From positions 551,303 to 615,302 of the forward strand of contig LNAC01000375.1 in the NCBI GenBank assembly GCA_002007465.1: DNA of 64,000 nt, written 5' to 3'. Source of the stretch: Ailurus styani. Lineage: Eukaryota > Chordata > Mammalia > Carnivora > Ailuridae. Below, piece after piece: positions 11,260 to 22,055 of the stretch. Position 1 is the first letter of the stretch, and every line of letters begins with the position of its first letter. The notes beneath the pieces were generated by a model. That model did no database searches. It saw nothing but the letters and a program-made list of their open reading frames with translations, and had not been told where the DNA came from. The position numbers and the translations under genes are program-made.

Positions 11260-11428
11260 TATTTTTTTAAGATTTATTAATTTATTTGAGAGAGAGAGAG
11301 AGAGAAAGGGGAAGGGGCCGAGGGAGAGGGAAAGGGAACTCCAAGCAGAGTTTGTACTAAGTATGGAGCCCAACTTGGGGCTTGATCTCAGGATCCTGAG
11401 ATTATGAAAGTTCAACTGACTGGTGCCC
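11260..11428 (-). mobile_element. Internally deleted Can-SINE, minus strand
   Basis: The A-tail and CT-rich parts are intact (minus-strand AAATAAATTAATAAATCTTA), but the head is shortened: after TCATAATCTCAGGATCCTGA the usual tRNA-like 5' part is nearly all missing. The possible duplication is only CTATAT (11254-11259 and 11429-11434). Confidence 0.82.
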
Positions 11429-11554
11429 CTATATATCATTCTTAAGTGTCAGTAAGTTTTGTGTTCACCTGGTAATTCAAATTTTTACTTTATCTTATTT
11501 CATTATATTTTTCCAAAAATTGATAAAAACTTATTTTTAAATATACAATGTTAA

Positions 11555-12005
11555 AAGAATTTTCCAGTGAGCACCTATATGCTCACCACTTTGATTCTAC
11601 CATTAAATGTCCTTCTATCAGTTGGTCTTATTTTTGAAGCATTTTAAGGTAAATAGCAGAAATCAGCAAACTTCCTCCTGAATACAGCATTGTTGTTAAC
11701 TAGAATTCAATGTTTCTTTTATTTCTTTGGAAATACAATGAAATACAAAACCCATAAGTGTACATTTTCTAACTTTATACTAAAGATTTTGCCTGTGTAA
11801 CCAAATCCCATAAAGGTATAAAATATTATCATTGTCCCAGAAAGTATTTTCATACCCCTTCGAAATCAATCCCAGTTCCAGCCTCCAAGTGATAACCACT
11901 ATGCTGATAATTTTTTCCATTATAAAATTTCATGTAAATGAAGTTATACAATAAATACTCTGTAAATCTTCTTACCACATCACATTCCATTGATGTCATA
12001 GCCAA
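11555..12005 (-). mobile_element. L1M 3' UTR, antisense
   Basis: The plus strand carries the antisense landmarks of old L1M 3' UTRs: GAGCACCTATATGCTCACCA, GATTCTACCATTAAATGTCC, AAGCATTTTAAGGTAAATAG, TTAACTAGAATTCAATGTTT, CCAGTTCCAGCCTCC and TTCATGTAAATGAAGTTATA. The order matches one diverged fragment. Confidence 0.72.
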
Positions 12006-12440
12006 GAAATCATTTCCTTGATGTTTTTAAAATTATGCTGTATAACTTTCACTATAAAAATACATGTGGAATTTATTTTCAGCAAGCAAAAAACCCCCAC
12101 TTTATTGCAATGTGAAACACTGTTAATTTTATATGTCACAGGAATGAAAACAAATTAGGAGCAATTCAACATTTTCTACAAATATTCATTACTTAGTAAG
12201 TTATAAAAATTTACAACGTTCTTTCACATAAGCTCTTCAAATTATTTTTCAAGATTTCCCTGATGATAAATTTAAAATCATGAAGTCCATAAGTTTAAGC
12301 AAAAGCCTTCATAGATAATGAAATAAAAAGAAATACAAGGCTAAGCAGAAAAATATAGATAGCTAGGTCATTTTGTAAAGAAGACAAAATACAATGACAA
12401 ACTTTATAATGTTTGAGATGTATGCAGACTTTTTATATGC

Positions 12441-12441
<1 letters not shown>
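12006..12441. other. Unassigned AT-rich DNA
   Basis: No recognisable feature. Confidence 0.5.

Positions 12442-12475
<34 letters not shown>
12442..12475. repeat. (CA)n microsatellite
   Basis: About 17 AC units ending in CACGCA. A likely polymorphic marker. Confidence 0.95.
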
Positions 12476-12478
<3 letters not shown>

Positions 12479-12828
12479 TTCACAGTTTGGGTCCATGTTT
12501 TAACTACTAAAAATTGGCAAATCACCCACTACCTGCAGAAGAGCAAATGCAGGAAAATAAGTACTTAATAAAAAGTCTGTTCATTTTCTAAGTTTGAAAA
12601 TCAAAAGTATTTTCAATATACCAATATTGAAAAAGCACTGAATGGATTTAATGGCACTAAAATTACAAAGTTTGAATCTTCACTTATGCAAAGAGTAGAA
12701 ATTAAGATAAGGACATCCACTTGATAGCAGATATTAGTTACTGGTGGTAAATTTTCCACTCATGTTATGCTTAAGTAACTAACTGTCCACCTGACCTGCT
12801 GGTGGTGGTACAGAGGCAACAACTTGGT

Positions 12829-12865
12829 TTTCTATTTTTTTCTTTTTCTTTCTCTACTTCCACAG
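12829..12865 (+). other. Splice-acceptor-like site (speculative)
   Basis: A pyrimidine tract of about 32 bases ends in TTCCACAG at 12865. Downstream, a frame open to 13038 contains ATG codons at 12880 and 12958. No matching donor or homology was found, so exon status is a guess from sequence form alone. Confidence 0.2.
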
Positions 12866-15045
12866 ATCAACCATCCAAAATGTCCCAAGATGCAGCCTCC
12901 TTCTGTCTTCTCTCTGAAACCTCTGAAACCTCTGCAAGCTTTGCTCTTTTTTCTTCCATGTCTGACCAGGGAGGTGCAGACTCCCCAGGACAGGGAAAAC
13001 ACAGCTCCATGAGAAAGGAGACTGGGGTCCCTTATTGAGCCTGCCCCAGACCAGGCTATATATGGAAATTTTATTGAAATGCATTACGTTCCATTGCCAA
13101 TACTTTGTTTTGTAAGGAAAAATATACTTTAACATGGTTCAAACATAAAATATACTAGAATTAGATTAGTGTCAGAAACAAGTTTGGGAGAAAAAAAGAA
13201 TCTGACTTTGAATTTCAGGTCAAGATTTGGTGACATTTCATTTTTTATTTTATTTTTTTACTGTGCATAATCTTAATTATCAAGAATATATTATCAAATC
13301 AATTTGACTTTTTCTCTACATCAAAAAGCGTTTAATGATAATGCTAGTATTAAAGTCCATAAGCATTTTGGTGGTTTAATTGAAATGTCATGAAATATAT
13401 TTTCATTAATACACATATAGTTATACAAGAGATTTCAAAGTATGATTGAATGCATTAATGTTATTTTAGAGAGTTCCACCATACTACTTAAAATAATGTT
13501 AGCATATTAAATTTATTTTCAATATATAAATTTATAATAATTATGAGTTATAGGATGTTCTAGAATAAAATTATGATACTAAAGGGTTACAGATGGACAT
13601 GACTAGTTATACATAGTGTGGGTATAAAAAATCTTTATTGGGGAAAAATTTACATGCCTGAAGTTTTTAAGTAGAACATCATAATCTCAAAAGATTAACC
13701 CTGAGCCCCCAGTTTAGTCTTAGTATAGATGGACTGTACTCACCATGGCCAACTGTTCAGTAGAGAGTCTCCCTATATTAACTACATATTTACTGGGTCA
13801 ACTGATAGGAAACAGTTGTGTAAACATGTAAAAAATAGACCATTTTCTTGTTGAAAAGGAGGCCTGATAGAAGAAATATCCAATGGCAGTTCCTGGTAAC
13901 AACGCATTATTGTGTTGTATCAACTCAAACCTACTGAGTCAGCTTTTTATTGATCCACCAAAAGAGGGAAAGAAATTAGCCTCCAAGATACTCCAGATCT
14001 ACCTCTCCCCAGTGTAGCCCTCAATGCTTATGGAACTATTTCATATCTCCCTCCCCCCTTTACTTCTGTTGTCACTTCAGGTCATCGAGATAATTGAGAC
14101 ATTTTCAGGGATGTGAGAATAAATAGTCTCGTATAACTGGATCAGATGAGAAATGATGTATCCAACTTTGTGAGGAAGTTACTTTATGAGCTACTGCCTG
14201 GGAAAATCATCAGTGGTTGATTGGAGCTTTTTTCCCCTATCAATTAGAAAAGGAGAGAGATATTTACCACCTCCCCCTGGTCTTCTATCATTTTCCAAGA
14301 TTGAATGCCATGCATTTTTGACTGTCCCCATTCCTTTTGCTGCATTGATAAGTTCCACAGAAACCCAATAATTATCTTTTTTGTCACCATGAATAACATC
14401 TGGAGACAGCATGCAGTGACTGTGGAATCACCTGAAACAAAGTCTGTGTCATTGTTCATGCTCATTGGATGTTCCTCATCTGAGCAATATTATTTATCTA
14501 TCTGCTGAGGTTAAAAAAGGCACTATAAAGTAGAAGGATCACTTTAACACTTAACTGTTACCCCTCACAGTCTTTTTTTTCCTAACTCTTGGATGCATAG
14601 AAAGTCAACTAAGTGTGCACATTCATATGTCACTTTAAATCACTGACTAGAATGGGACCAGCTGGTCCTACAGAAGTTATCATTGAAAAGACTGACCAAA
14701 AAAACAAAGGCTGGCCTAGTGACAATTATGTAAATCAGAAAAATTTCTAACTGCCCATTCTCATCCTTTTTGGTGGTTCCATTATAATGATCAATTACAA
14801 CATGGATTTAGCAGGCTGTAGAGTAGAAGATGACTAATAAGCTTAACTGGCTTTGTACATCCACATGATTTTGTCTACATGTGTCACTTCACATAGGCAT
14901 TTATAAATGTTCTATGAAGATCAAACTTATGAATATATTGTTGTATGTGTTTCCAAAGTGCAGCAATCCTTTAACCATTCAACCCTAAATAGACCAATAC
15001 TCCTATCCAGATAGGTCATTAGTAACACCTCAAACTTCTCCTTTC
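12866..15045. other. Unassigned DNA, includes overlapping short frames
   Basis: No family recognised. Minus-strand frames of 73 codons overlap in two phases (14191-14412 and 14244-14465), which could be a frame-shifted relic of a retroelement or processed pseudogene. The peptide includes VELINAAKGMGTVKNAWHSI and GGGGKYLSPF, which I cannot place. Similar-length frames occur by chance, so this is weak. Confidence 0.4.
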
Positions 15046-15076
15046 TAAAAAAAAAAAAGAAAGAAAAGAAAAGAAA
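15046..15076. repeat. A-rich / GAAA tract
   Basis: A run of 12 A followed by GAAAG and GAAAA units, just upstream of a young L1. Confidence 0.85.
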
Positions 15077-15109
15077 CATGAATGAAGATTTACTTTAAGG
15101 GAGGTATGC

Positions 15110-15855
15110 AGTGTCCACAAGAGCCAAACTGTGGAAAGAGCTGAGATGCCCTTCGACAGACAAATGGATAAAGATGTGGTCCATACATAAAATGGAATAT
15201 TACTCAGCCATCAGAAAGGGTGAATACCCAACTTTTGCATCAACATGGATGGGACTGGAGGAGATTTTGCTGAGTGAAATAAGTCAAGCAGAGAAAGACA
15301 ATTATCATATGGTTTCACTTACTTGTGGAACATAAAGGATAACATGGAGAACATTAGAAGAAGGAAGGGGGCGCCTGGGTGGCTCAGTGGGTTAAAGCCT
15401 CTGCTTTCGGCTCAGGTCATGATCTCCGGGTCCTGGGATCGAGGCCTGCATTGGGCTCTCTGCTCAGCAGGGAGCCTGCTTCCTCCTCTCTCTGCCTACT
15501 TGTAATCTCTCTCTGTCAAATAAATAAATAAAATCTTAAAAAAAAAATAGAAGAAGAAGGAAGGGAAAAATGAAGCAGGGGAAATTGGAGGGGGAAAAAA
15601 ACCATGAGAGACTGTGGACTCTAAGAAGTAAACTGAGGGGGTTTTTTTTTGGGGGGGATGGGTTGGCCCAGTGATGGGTATTAAGGAGGGCATGGGTTGC
15701 ATGGAGCACTGGGTGTTATATGTAAATAATGAATCTTGGAACACTACATCTAAAACTAATGAGGTACTGTATGGTGACTAACATAACATAATAAAAACAA
15801 GCAAACAAACAAATATATAAAATTTTAAAAAATAAAATAAATTTAAAAAATAAAT
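15110..15855 (+). mobile_element. 5'-truncated carnivore L1, split by a SINE
   Basis: Starts at GTGTCCACAAGAGCC and runs through ATGGAATATTACTCAGCCAT, TGCTGAGTGAAATAAGTCAA and TTACTTGTGGAACATAAAGG. After the SINE it continues with CCATGAGAGACTGTGGACTC, TGGAGCACTGGGTGTTATA and ACTAACATAACATAATAAAA. This is the 3' UTR of a carnivore L1 subfamily. The TSD is AAG(G/A)GAG(G/A)TATGC (15097-15109 and 15856-15868). Confidence 0.93.
15370..15551 (+). mobile_element. Young Can-SINE inside the L1
   Basis: A full SINE of the GCGCCTGGGTGGCTCAGTGG type with a short CT-rich tail. A perfect 14-bp duplication AGAAGAAGGAAGGG flanks it (15356-15369 and 15552-15565). It interrupts the L1 3' UTR and so postdates it. 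Confidence 0.96.
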
Positions 15856-15869
15856 AAGAGAGATATGCT

Positions 15870-16094
15870 ATATAGTAGTGGTTCTCAATTGGAGGTTATT
15901 TTTCCTGCAGGGAATGTGTGTCAATGTTTAGAGACATTTTTAATAGTTCCAACTGGCAGTGGAAGGGAATGCTGTTGGTACTGGGTACACAGAGGCTAAA
16001 GATGCTACTAATCATACTACAATGCCCATGCTAGTTCCTCAAAGAAACAATGGTCTGATCCAAAATGTCAATAGTGCCAGTGTTGAATAATTCT
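15870..16094 (+). mobile_element. hAT-Charlie-type MITE remnant
   Basis: Begins TAGTGGTTCTCAATTGG and continues AATGTTTAGAGACATTTTTA, GATGCTACTAATCATACTAC, ACAATGCCCATG and AAAATGTCAATAGTGCCAGT, ending GTTGAATAATTCT. The ends match the CAGTGGTTCTCAA...GTTGAGAAA layout of nonautonomous hAT-Charlie elements. The exact MER name is uncertain. Confidence 0.8.
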
Positions 16095-16766
16095 ACCATA
16101 TCTTTAGGAAGAAAACCATACCAAATCACACTTTGCTCCAACTGCTATAAACTATAGATTAAAAGAAATCTCCAAAAGAACCCAAGATAAAACAATATCA
16201 CATATAAAAGATCCAAAACAAAGAGTACTAGCTGACTTAGAAACAATGGACAGAAACTTTAAAGTGCTGAAAGAGAAAATAAAAACAAAAACTATCAATG
16301 TAGAATTCTCTAGTCAGTGAATATACCCTTCAAAATGAAGGTGAAAAAAAAAGACATTTTAAGATAAGTGAAATTGTATGCTAATTACAAAAGATGTGTT
16401 TCAAATATAGGGACATAAGTGGGTAGAAAATGAGAAGATGGAAAAGATACAATATACACCACAAACTATAAAAAAATCTGAACACTATTAATCCACTGAA
16501 CCTGATATTTATAAAGTCCTCCCTCAACAAATTTTAAATGATAGAAGTCATACAGAGTATGTTCTCTTAACTACCCTGCACAAAATGAGTAAACAGTAAC
16601 AATGAGGTATCTAGAAAAATACCAAAAGGATTTAAATTGAGTGATAGACCTCAAATAGACTCATGGATTAAGGGGAAAAAATACAAAGGAAATTATGAAA
16701 TATTCAGAACTGAATTGCTTATGAAAGTGAAACTGAATTTTGTGGGAGCAGCTAAAGAAGTACTTG
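16095..16766 (+). mobile_element. Old L1M fragment (ORF1 end to ORF2 start)
   Basis: Landmarks in L1 order: AACTTTAAAGTGCTGAAAGA, TAGAATTCTCTAGTCAG, CTTCAAAATGAAGGTGAAA, AAGACATTTTAAGATAAGTG, then CATACAGAGTATGTTCTCTT and TTGTGGGAGCAGCTAAAG. A large internal deletion lies between the ORF1-proximal and endonuclease parts. There is no intact frame. Confidence 0.75.
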
Positions 16767-17223
16767 CACTTATTTCTTTTTATGTTTATATTAGAAAAAA
16801 GCATTAGTATCTTCCCAAGTGTAGATCCCCACTGTAACAGATTGCCTGAGAGTTCACCAGCACTTCATATTGTATTTAGGTTTATCTATTGTTTCGATGA
16901 TGTATCACTGATGAGTCCAGGAAAGTAAAGTTATGCAACAGGCCTTTCAAAAGTCCTGAAAGCAAACTGGTTTTGGTTTTCTTCACAGAGTAAGTAATAC
17001 AAGAGATAAAGCATTCGCAATATCCAGGGCCACATAGAAAGCTCCAGTCATTGCCATGACATTCTTCTGATTTGCAGTTGTAAAGAAAAAACAGCAGTCA
17101 CTTTCCTGCTGGAGACTTGTTAGTCTTCAACAGGTCTTTCACTGGTCAGACTAGGCTCTGAAGCTGGAGACAGTATTGCATAGAACTTTCTCCTATACTG
17201 AATTTTGTGTATGAAGATCTACA
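16767..17223. other. Unassigned DNA
   Basis: No recognisable feature. Confidence 0.5.
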
Positions 17224-17664
17224 TTAGTTTACCAGAGTTGCCATACCAAAATATCATACACTGGTTGGTTTACACAACAAAATTTTATTTTCCCCATTTC
17301 TAGAAGCTAGAAGTACAAGATCCAGGTGTCGGCAGGGTTAGTTTCTTTTGAAGGTTGTGAGGAAGAATAGGCCCTATGCCTCTCCTCTAGCTTCTGGTGA
17401 CTTGGTGGCCATCTTTGATGGTTCCTGACTTGCAGAAGGATTATGCATTCATCTTCACATGGTATTCCCCTCTGTGTGCCTATGTCCAAATTTCCCCCTT
17501 TTACAATTACACCGGTCATATTAAATTAGGCTCTCCCTAATTATCTCATTGTAACTTGATTACTTTTGAAAGACTCCATCTGCAAGTTAAGATTCCATTC
17601 TGATGTACTGGGAGTTAGAACTTCAACATATGAATTTGTATGGGACACAATTCAACCCATCATG
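17224..17664 (-). mobile_element. MaLR (MLT1-type) LTR, minus strand
   Basis: The plus strand reads as the antisense of an MLT1-type LTR: AGAGTTGCCATACCAAAATA, GAAGCTAGAAGTACAAGATC, AGGTGTCGGCAGGGTTAGTT, ATGGTATTCCCCTCTGTGTG, CCGGTCATATTAAATTAGGC, TTAGAACTTCAACATATGAA and GACACAATTCAACCCAT. It looks like a solo LTR of normal length. The subfamily is not resolved. Confidence 0.87.
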
Positions 17665-18791
17665 GGACCATTACACTTTCTTCTTCTGGAATGAAACATT
17701 ATCATAACTGTCAATATTAGCAAGTTTTATGAGTGCAGACCACTTGGTTTCATAAATTTTCCAACTTTCAAAACAGCCAAAAACAGTCCCTTGAAGCCAA
17801 GCAACATGTCTATACCACCTTGCACCTAGCATATTTATATAATTTTATAGTTTAACAAGAAAAACAAGGACAATCCACACACAATAAACTAAGAGCCATG
17901 TCATCCCCAATATCTAGTTCAGGAATATTTTGAGCATCCCCCTCCCATGAAAAGAAGAACAGAGATCTGTTCCCTGACCTGGTTTTCATATCTGCCTCAT
18001 TTATCCTGTTAATTCTCTGAAGTTTCAGGGATCAACTTATTTACTTTTTGCTCTACAGAAGCAGCCAAGTCCATTCTGAATCTTTGTATCAGGCCATCTG
18101 CTTGGTTGTGCATTGAATGCTCATATCTGTGAGCCCTGCTGTCTCTTTGATCTTATCATTTCCCCCAACCATCAGCCATAAACTGCATGTATTCTTGCAG
18201 GACTTTTTCTGAGCTCTAAATTGGCCTCCTCTTCTCTGCTACTAGCCTTGTGATGCAGGGTTTTCCTTTGGTAGAAAATCCAACCTTTTTTTTTTAATGA
18301 TCTGCATGTTTTAGGGACATTGTTTGCTTTACATTTCTTATGTTCCTTCAAATTGCCTCTTGTTTGGAGGTTTTGGTGACTGACTGACTGTTCTGCTGCT
18401 GTTTTATCACCCTTAGGTTCTGGAGCAAACTCTTCTGAAGTTTTGATGGAATCTAGGTTAGCATATCCTATTACTGCCATACTTGCTGTGGGGCTAGCAG
18501 CCATCACACCTGTGCTGCTCTCTGTAGTGTTCGGAACAATTTCCCAGTGGCCCTTTTGGAAGATGCTGAGCTGGGTCACTTCATGGCTATCCTACTCCTT
18601 GGATACTTGGAGAACTTGGACACCAGCACTCCCTATAACCTGCCACTGCCCCTAAAAGGGATGTTTTCCACTATGGTGTGGTGTGTGGAGGTTGGATAGA
18701 CACTATTTTAAAATCCAATAGCATTGATACAACTGGAGTGTATACTTTTATGGTCAATACCTATCTTATACAGCAGTTATAGATACCCATG
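17665..18791. other. Unassigned DNA with the longest frame of the window
   Basis: No repeat family recognised. A minus-strand frame of 135 codons (18172-18579) is listed separately. The segment sits between two MaLR LTRs of opposite orientation and different subtype, so it is not a simple LTR-internal region. Confidence 0.5.
18172..18579 (-). other. Unrecognised 135-codon open frame
   Basis: The longest open frame in the window. The peptide is hydrophilic and rich in S, K, E and A, including WEIVPNTTESSTGVMAASP near its start and HKKCKANNVPKTCRSLKKKG in the middle. There is no signal peptide, membrane segment or motif I know. The KKKG comes from a 10-base A run. Upstream on the minus strand, the same frame stays open for some distance before the first ATG. 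It could be a processed pseudogene, an exon or chance; I assign no function. Confidence 0.25.
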
Positions 18792-19145
18792 TGTTATAGA
18801 CTGAATTTTTGTGTTCTCCAAAAATTCTTGTGTTGAAATCCTAACCTCTAATATGATGGTACTAGGGGTCTTTGGGTGGGGGGTGACTACGTGATGAGGA
18901 TGGGGCCTTCATGAATGGGATTAGTACAAGAACCCCAGAGTGGTCTCTCATTTTTCCATGTAAGGACACAGCAGGAAGATGGCTGTCTATGAACCTGGAA
19001 GTAGGTTTCTCACAGACAATGACTCTGTTAATAATGCCTTTATCTTGGTCTTTCTAGCCTCCAGAACTGTGAAAAATAAATATTTGTTGTTTAAGCCACT
19101 TAGTCTATGGTATTTTAGTTATAGCAGCCCAAAGGGACTAAGACT
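18792..19145 (+). mobile_element. MaLR (MST/MLT1-type) LTR, plus strand
   Basis: Starts TGTTATAGACTGAATTTTTG and runs through TGTTGAAATCCTAACC, CTTCATGAATGGGATTAGT, AAGGACACAGCAGGAAGATG, CTAGCCTCCAGAACTGTGAA, AATAAATATTTGTTGTTTAA and GCCACTTAGTCTATGG, ending GGGACTAAGACTCA. This is a complete LTR of the MSTA/MLT1A-B kind, with a polyadenylation signal in AATAAATA. Confidence 0.92.
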
Positions 19146-19560
19146 CACAACTAATGTCATACATGCAGATATAAAATAAGATTTGGGAAAAATTTTACTA
19201 GGTAATGAAACACCTAATTTACCAGACTTATATCATTGCACAGTTTATTCCAGATGTAGATGGACTGTCTGCATTAAAGTCAACTTTTTGGTTAAAAGGA
19301 ATCCTTCCCCATAATTCTCACCATATTTATAGGGACAGTGCATGAGAAACTTCTATGTGACTAAACAACAATAGAAGGTCCCCAGTAGAGGATTGACAAA
19401 GAAGAGCCTCTAGAATTAGCAGCTAGAATCAGCGTATCCTACTGAACTAACTGGGACCAGCTGAGCCAACTTTCTACTAAGTTACAAAAAAGTTTTTTTG
19501 TGTGTGTGGAGGACAGGACACAGAATGAGCCTTCCTGACATCCAGATCTGTCTCTTTTCA
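19146..19560. other. Unassigned DNA
   Basis: No recognisable feature. Confidence 0.5.
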
Positions 19561-19575
19561 AAAAGCTACAGAACT

Positions 19576-19773
19576 GGGGCACCTGGGTGGCTCAGGTGGT
19601 TGAGCAACTGACATCCGCTAAGGTTGTGATCTCCAGGTCCTGGGGATGGAGCCCCATTGAGTCCTTTCTCTGGCTTCTAAGTGGGGGGTCTGTTTCTCCC
19701 TCTCCCTTTGCTCCTTCCCCTGCTTGTGCTAGCTCTGGTTTTCTCTCTCTCAAATAAATAAAATCATTTTTAT
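19576..19773 (+). mobile_element. Can-SINE, plus strand
   Basis: Head GGGGCACCTGGGTGGCTCAG, then AAGGTTGTGATCTCCAGGTC and CAAATAAATAAAATCATTTT. A perfect 15-bp duplication AAAAGCTACAGAACT flanks it (19561-19575 and 19774-19788), despite a moderately diverged body. Confidence 0.95.
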
Positions 19774-19788
19774 AAAAGCTACAGAACT

Positions 19789-21465
19789 AAAATATATTAA
19801 GAGTAAGAACAATTTTTAGTAATGTACATCTGTTATATATCTTTAAGGAAGAAATCACTATACCAGCACTAATATGATATTATTAATCAGTTTCTTCCTC
19901 AGGTACAGTCGAGCAATTTTACTTGACTGTATGTCAAGCAGTTTTGCCCCCTGAACAATGGAATATCATAGTTGAATTCAATTTAATTGGATACTGGCAC
20001 CCTTTCTGTTATAACAGTCTAATTGTTTAAAGATCATCATTAGAAGAGGCATGTGGGCTTGTAGAAATGTAGAATAATAAGTACTAAGGGTCCATTTGTC
20101 ATTTGAAATCACCCTGAAGAATCAGTGTAAGAAATAAAGAATAAAGTATATTGAAGCCATTAGGAGAATTTAGAACATTTTAGAAATGTCCATTCCCTTA
20201 GAGTAATTCATGGTCCTTCATGTTACATGAGCATATTCATTAATTAGCTAAGACGCATATTCTATATGAATCCACTAGTCAGATTCTCCAGGACATCCTT
20301 TCATATTTCCCAAATACAACAATGTCTATCATTTAAAGCATGTTTGAGTGCTATTTATTTACCTACTTAAAAAGACAAGTGAAATCATTCTATCCTAGGC
20401 CATTCAGGGGTAGCAGTATTATTTCTTTATTTTTGAAAATTGTCACATATAATACCAAATACAGAAGCATTGTATTTGCAGAACTAAAACCATTCCCTGG
20501 AAAGCAGCCCACAGAGTAAGGCTATGTAATGTCAAAGCTCTAAATTAAACATGACATCTTGCTATTGACTTACCTGTCTCTTCCTCTAATTGCAGATCTT
20601 TATATACTAATGACCATAAAATAAAATCTGAAGCTATTCACGAGCAATGCCTTTCATGGGAGTCTTTTTCCTCCTAACATGAATAATTATTTTCTATTTG
20701 TCTTAGGTTCTGTTTTTAAATTCAACTGTTCTATCTAGAGAAGATTCTGTAATGGATTTCCATTAAATTCTAACTGGTGATACATAATGAAAGGCATTCT
20801 CTCATTCACCCTCATCTATTTTCATATTCGGAACTATTTCCCACCTGCTCATATATTTATGTTTCATTGTACTTTGTATCTCCCTCAGGCTCCATAAATC
20901 ATCTATGCTACTTCTTCTGTGGTTACTGTGTTATGTAACATTTCTTTAGAACAGTCAGGCCTCTCCCCAGGTAAGGCTATTTTTTTTTCCTCCTGGGAAA
21001 ACTTGAATATATTTTACTTGTTCTGTGACATTTTTATTTTACCCCTGTGTACGACTCTAGGCCTGACTTAGAATTTTTACTCTCTTGAATCACATCTAGA
21101 AAATGTGATTAAAACTAACTTGAAAACACTTTTTAGAGCCAGGTAATGTTTCTACCTCAGATATCATGGTACATATTTAGGAGGCTTTGATGCTCTCCTT
21201 CTCACTCACATGGAGAGGATTTTTTGTTTGATGTATAATTTAATACTCCAAAATAAATAAATAAATAAATAATACAAATAAATTATACACATTACTTTAT
21301 GCAAGCTTTGTTTGATTTTATGGTATTTTCCAAGTTAATTTTCAGCTGACCTCTGATTCATTTGTATATAAATATTTTTGGCTTAGCTATGCAAACTATC
21401 CAGTAGATTATAAAAACAATTTTACTGAATAATATGACTTTACAATACCAAAACAAAGCATCCCA
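19789..21465. other. Unassigned AT-rich DNA
   Basis: No gene or familiar repeat. A short (AAAT)n run lies at 21250-21275. Confidence 0.5.
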
Positions 21466-21479
21466 GCAATTACTTTTCT

Positions 21480-21681
21480 TTTAAGATTATATTTATTTAT
21501 TTGACAGAGAGAGAGAGAGAGAGATCACAAGTAGCCTGAGAGGCAGAAAGAGAGAGAGGGGGGAAGCAGGCACCTTGCTGAGCAGAGAGCAGGATGATGA
21601 TGCAGAACTCCATTCCAGGACCCTGAGATCATGACCTGAGCTGAAGGCGGACGCGGAACAGACAGCCACCCAAGGACCCCT
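21480..21681 (-). mobile_element. Can-SINE, minus strand
   Basis: Tail side TTTATTTATTTGACAGAGAG, with CAGGACCCTGAGATCATGAC inside. The head is partly altered (CAGCCACCCAAGGACCCC). A perfect 14-bp duplication GCAATTACTTTTCT flanks it (21466-21479 and 21682-21695). Confidence 0.94.
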
Positions 21682-21773
21682 GCAATTACTTTTCTATAAT
21701 AAATTGAATTGCTTCCCAATTCCATCTTTCCCTTGTTACCTATTACTGTTTGTTGCTACTTTTTCATGTTGAT

Positions 21774-21955
21774 TTTTAAAAGATTTTACTTATTTGATAT
21801 ATATAGAGAGAGTACAAGCAGGAGAAGAGACAGAAGAAGAGGGAGAAGCAGGTTCTCCACTGAGCAGGGATCCCAATATAGGGCTCGATCCTAGGACCCT
21901 GGGATTAGGACCTGAAATGAAGGCAGACAACAGCTGACTGAGTTCAAGGATGCCA
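21774..21955 (-). mobile_element. Can-SINE, minus strand, decayed head
   Basis: Tail side AAAAGATTTTACTTATTTGA, then GAGAAGCAGGTTCTCCACTG and CGATCCTAGGACCCTGGGAT. The tRNA-like head is disrupted (CTGACTGAGTTCAAGGATGC). It lies only about 80 bases from the previous SINE in the same orientation. No clear duplication. Confidence 0.85.
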
Positions 21956-21974
21956 ATCAATAAGGAATATATTT

Positions 21975-22055
21975 ACCATTATAATAATTATACTGTACAC
22001 CTTAAACTACTATGACACTGTATGTGAATTATACTTCAACAAAAAATAAAATACC
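21975..22055 (+). mobile_element. L1 3' end fragment
   Basis: Contains ATACTGTACACCTTAAACTA, ATGTGAATTATACTTCAAC and AAAAAATAAAATA, the terminal landmarks of old L1 3' UTRs before the poly(A). Confidence 0.6.
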
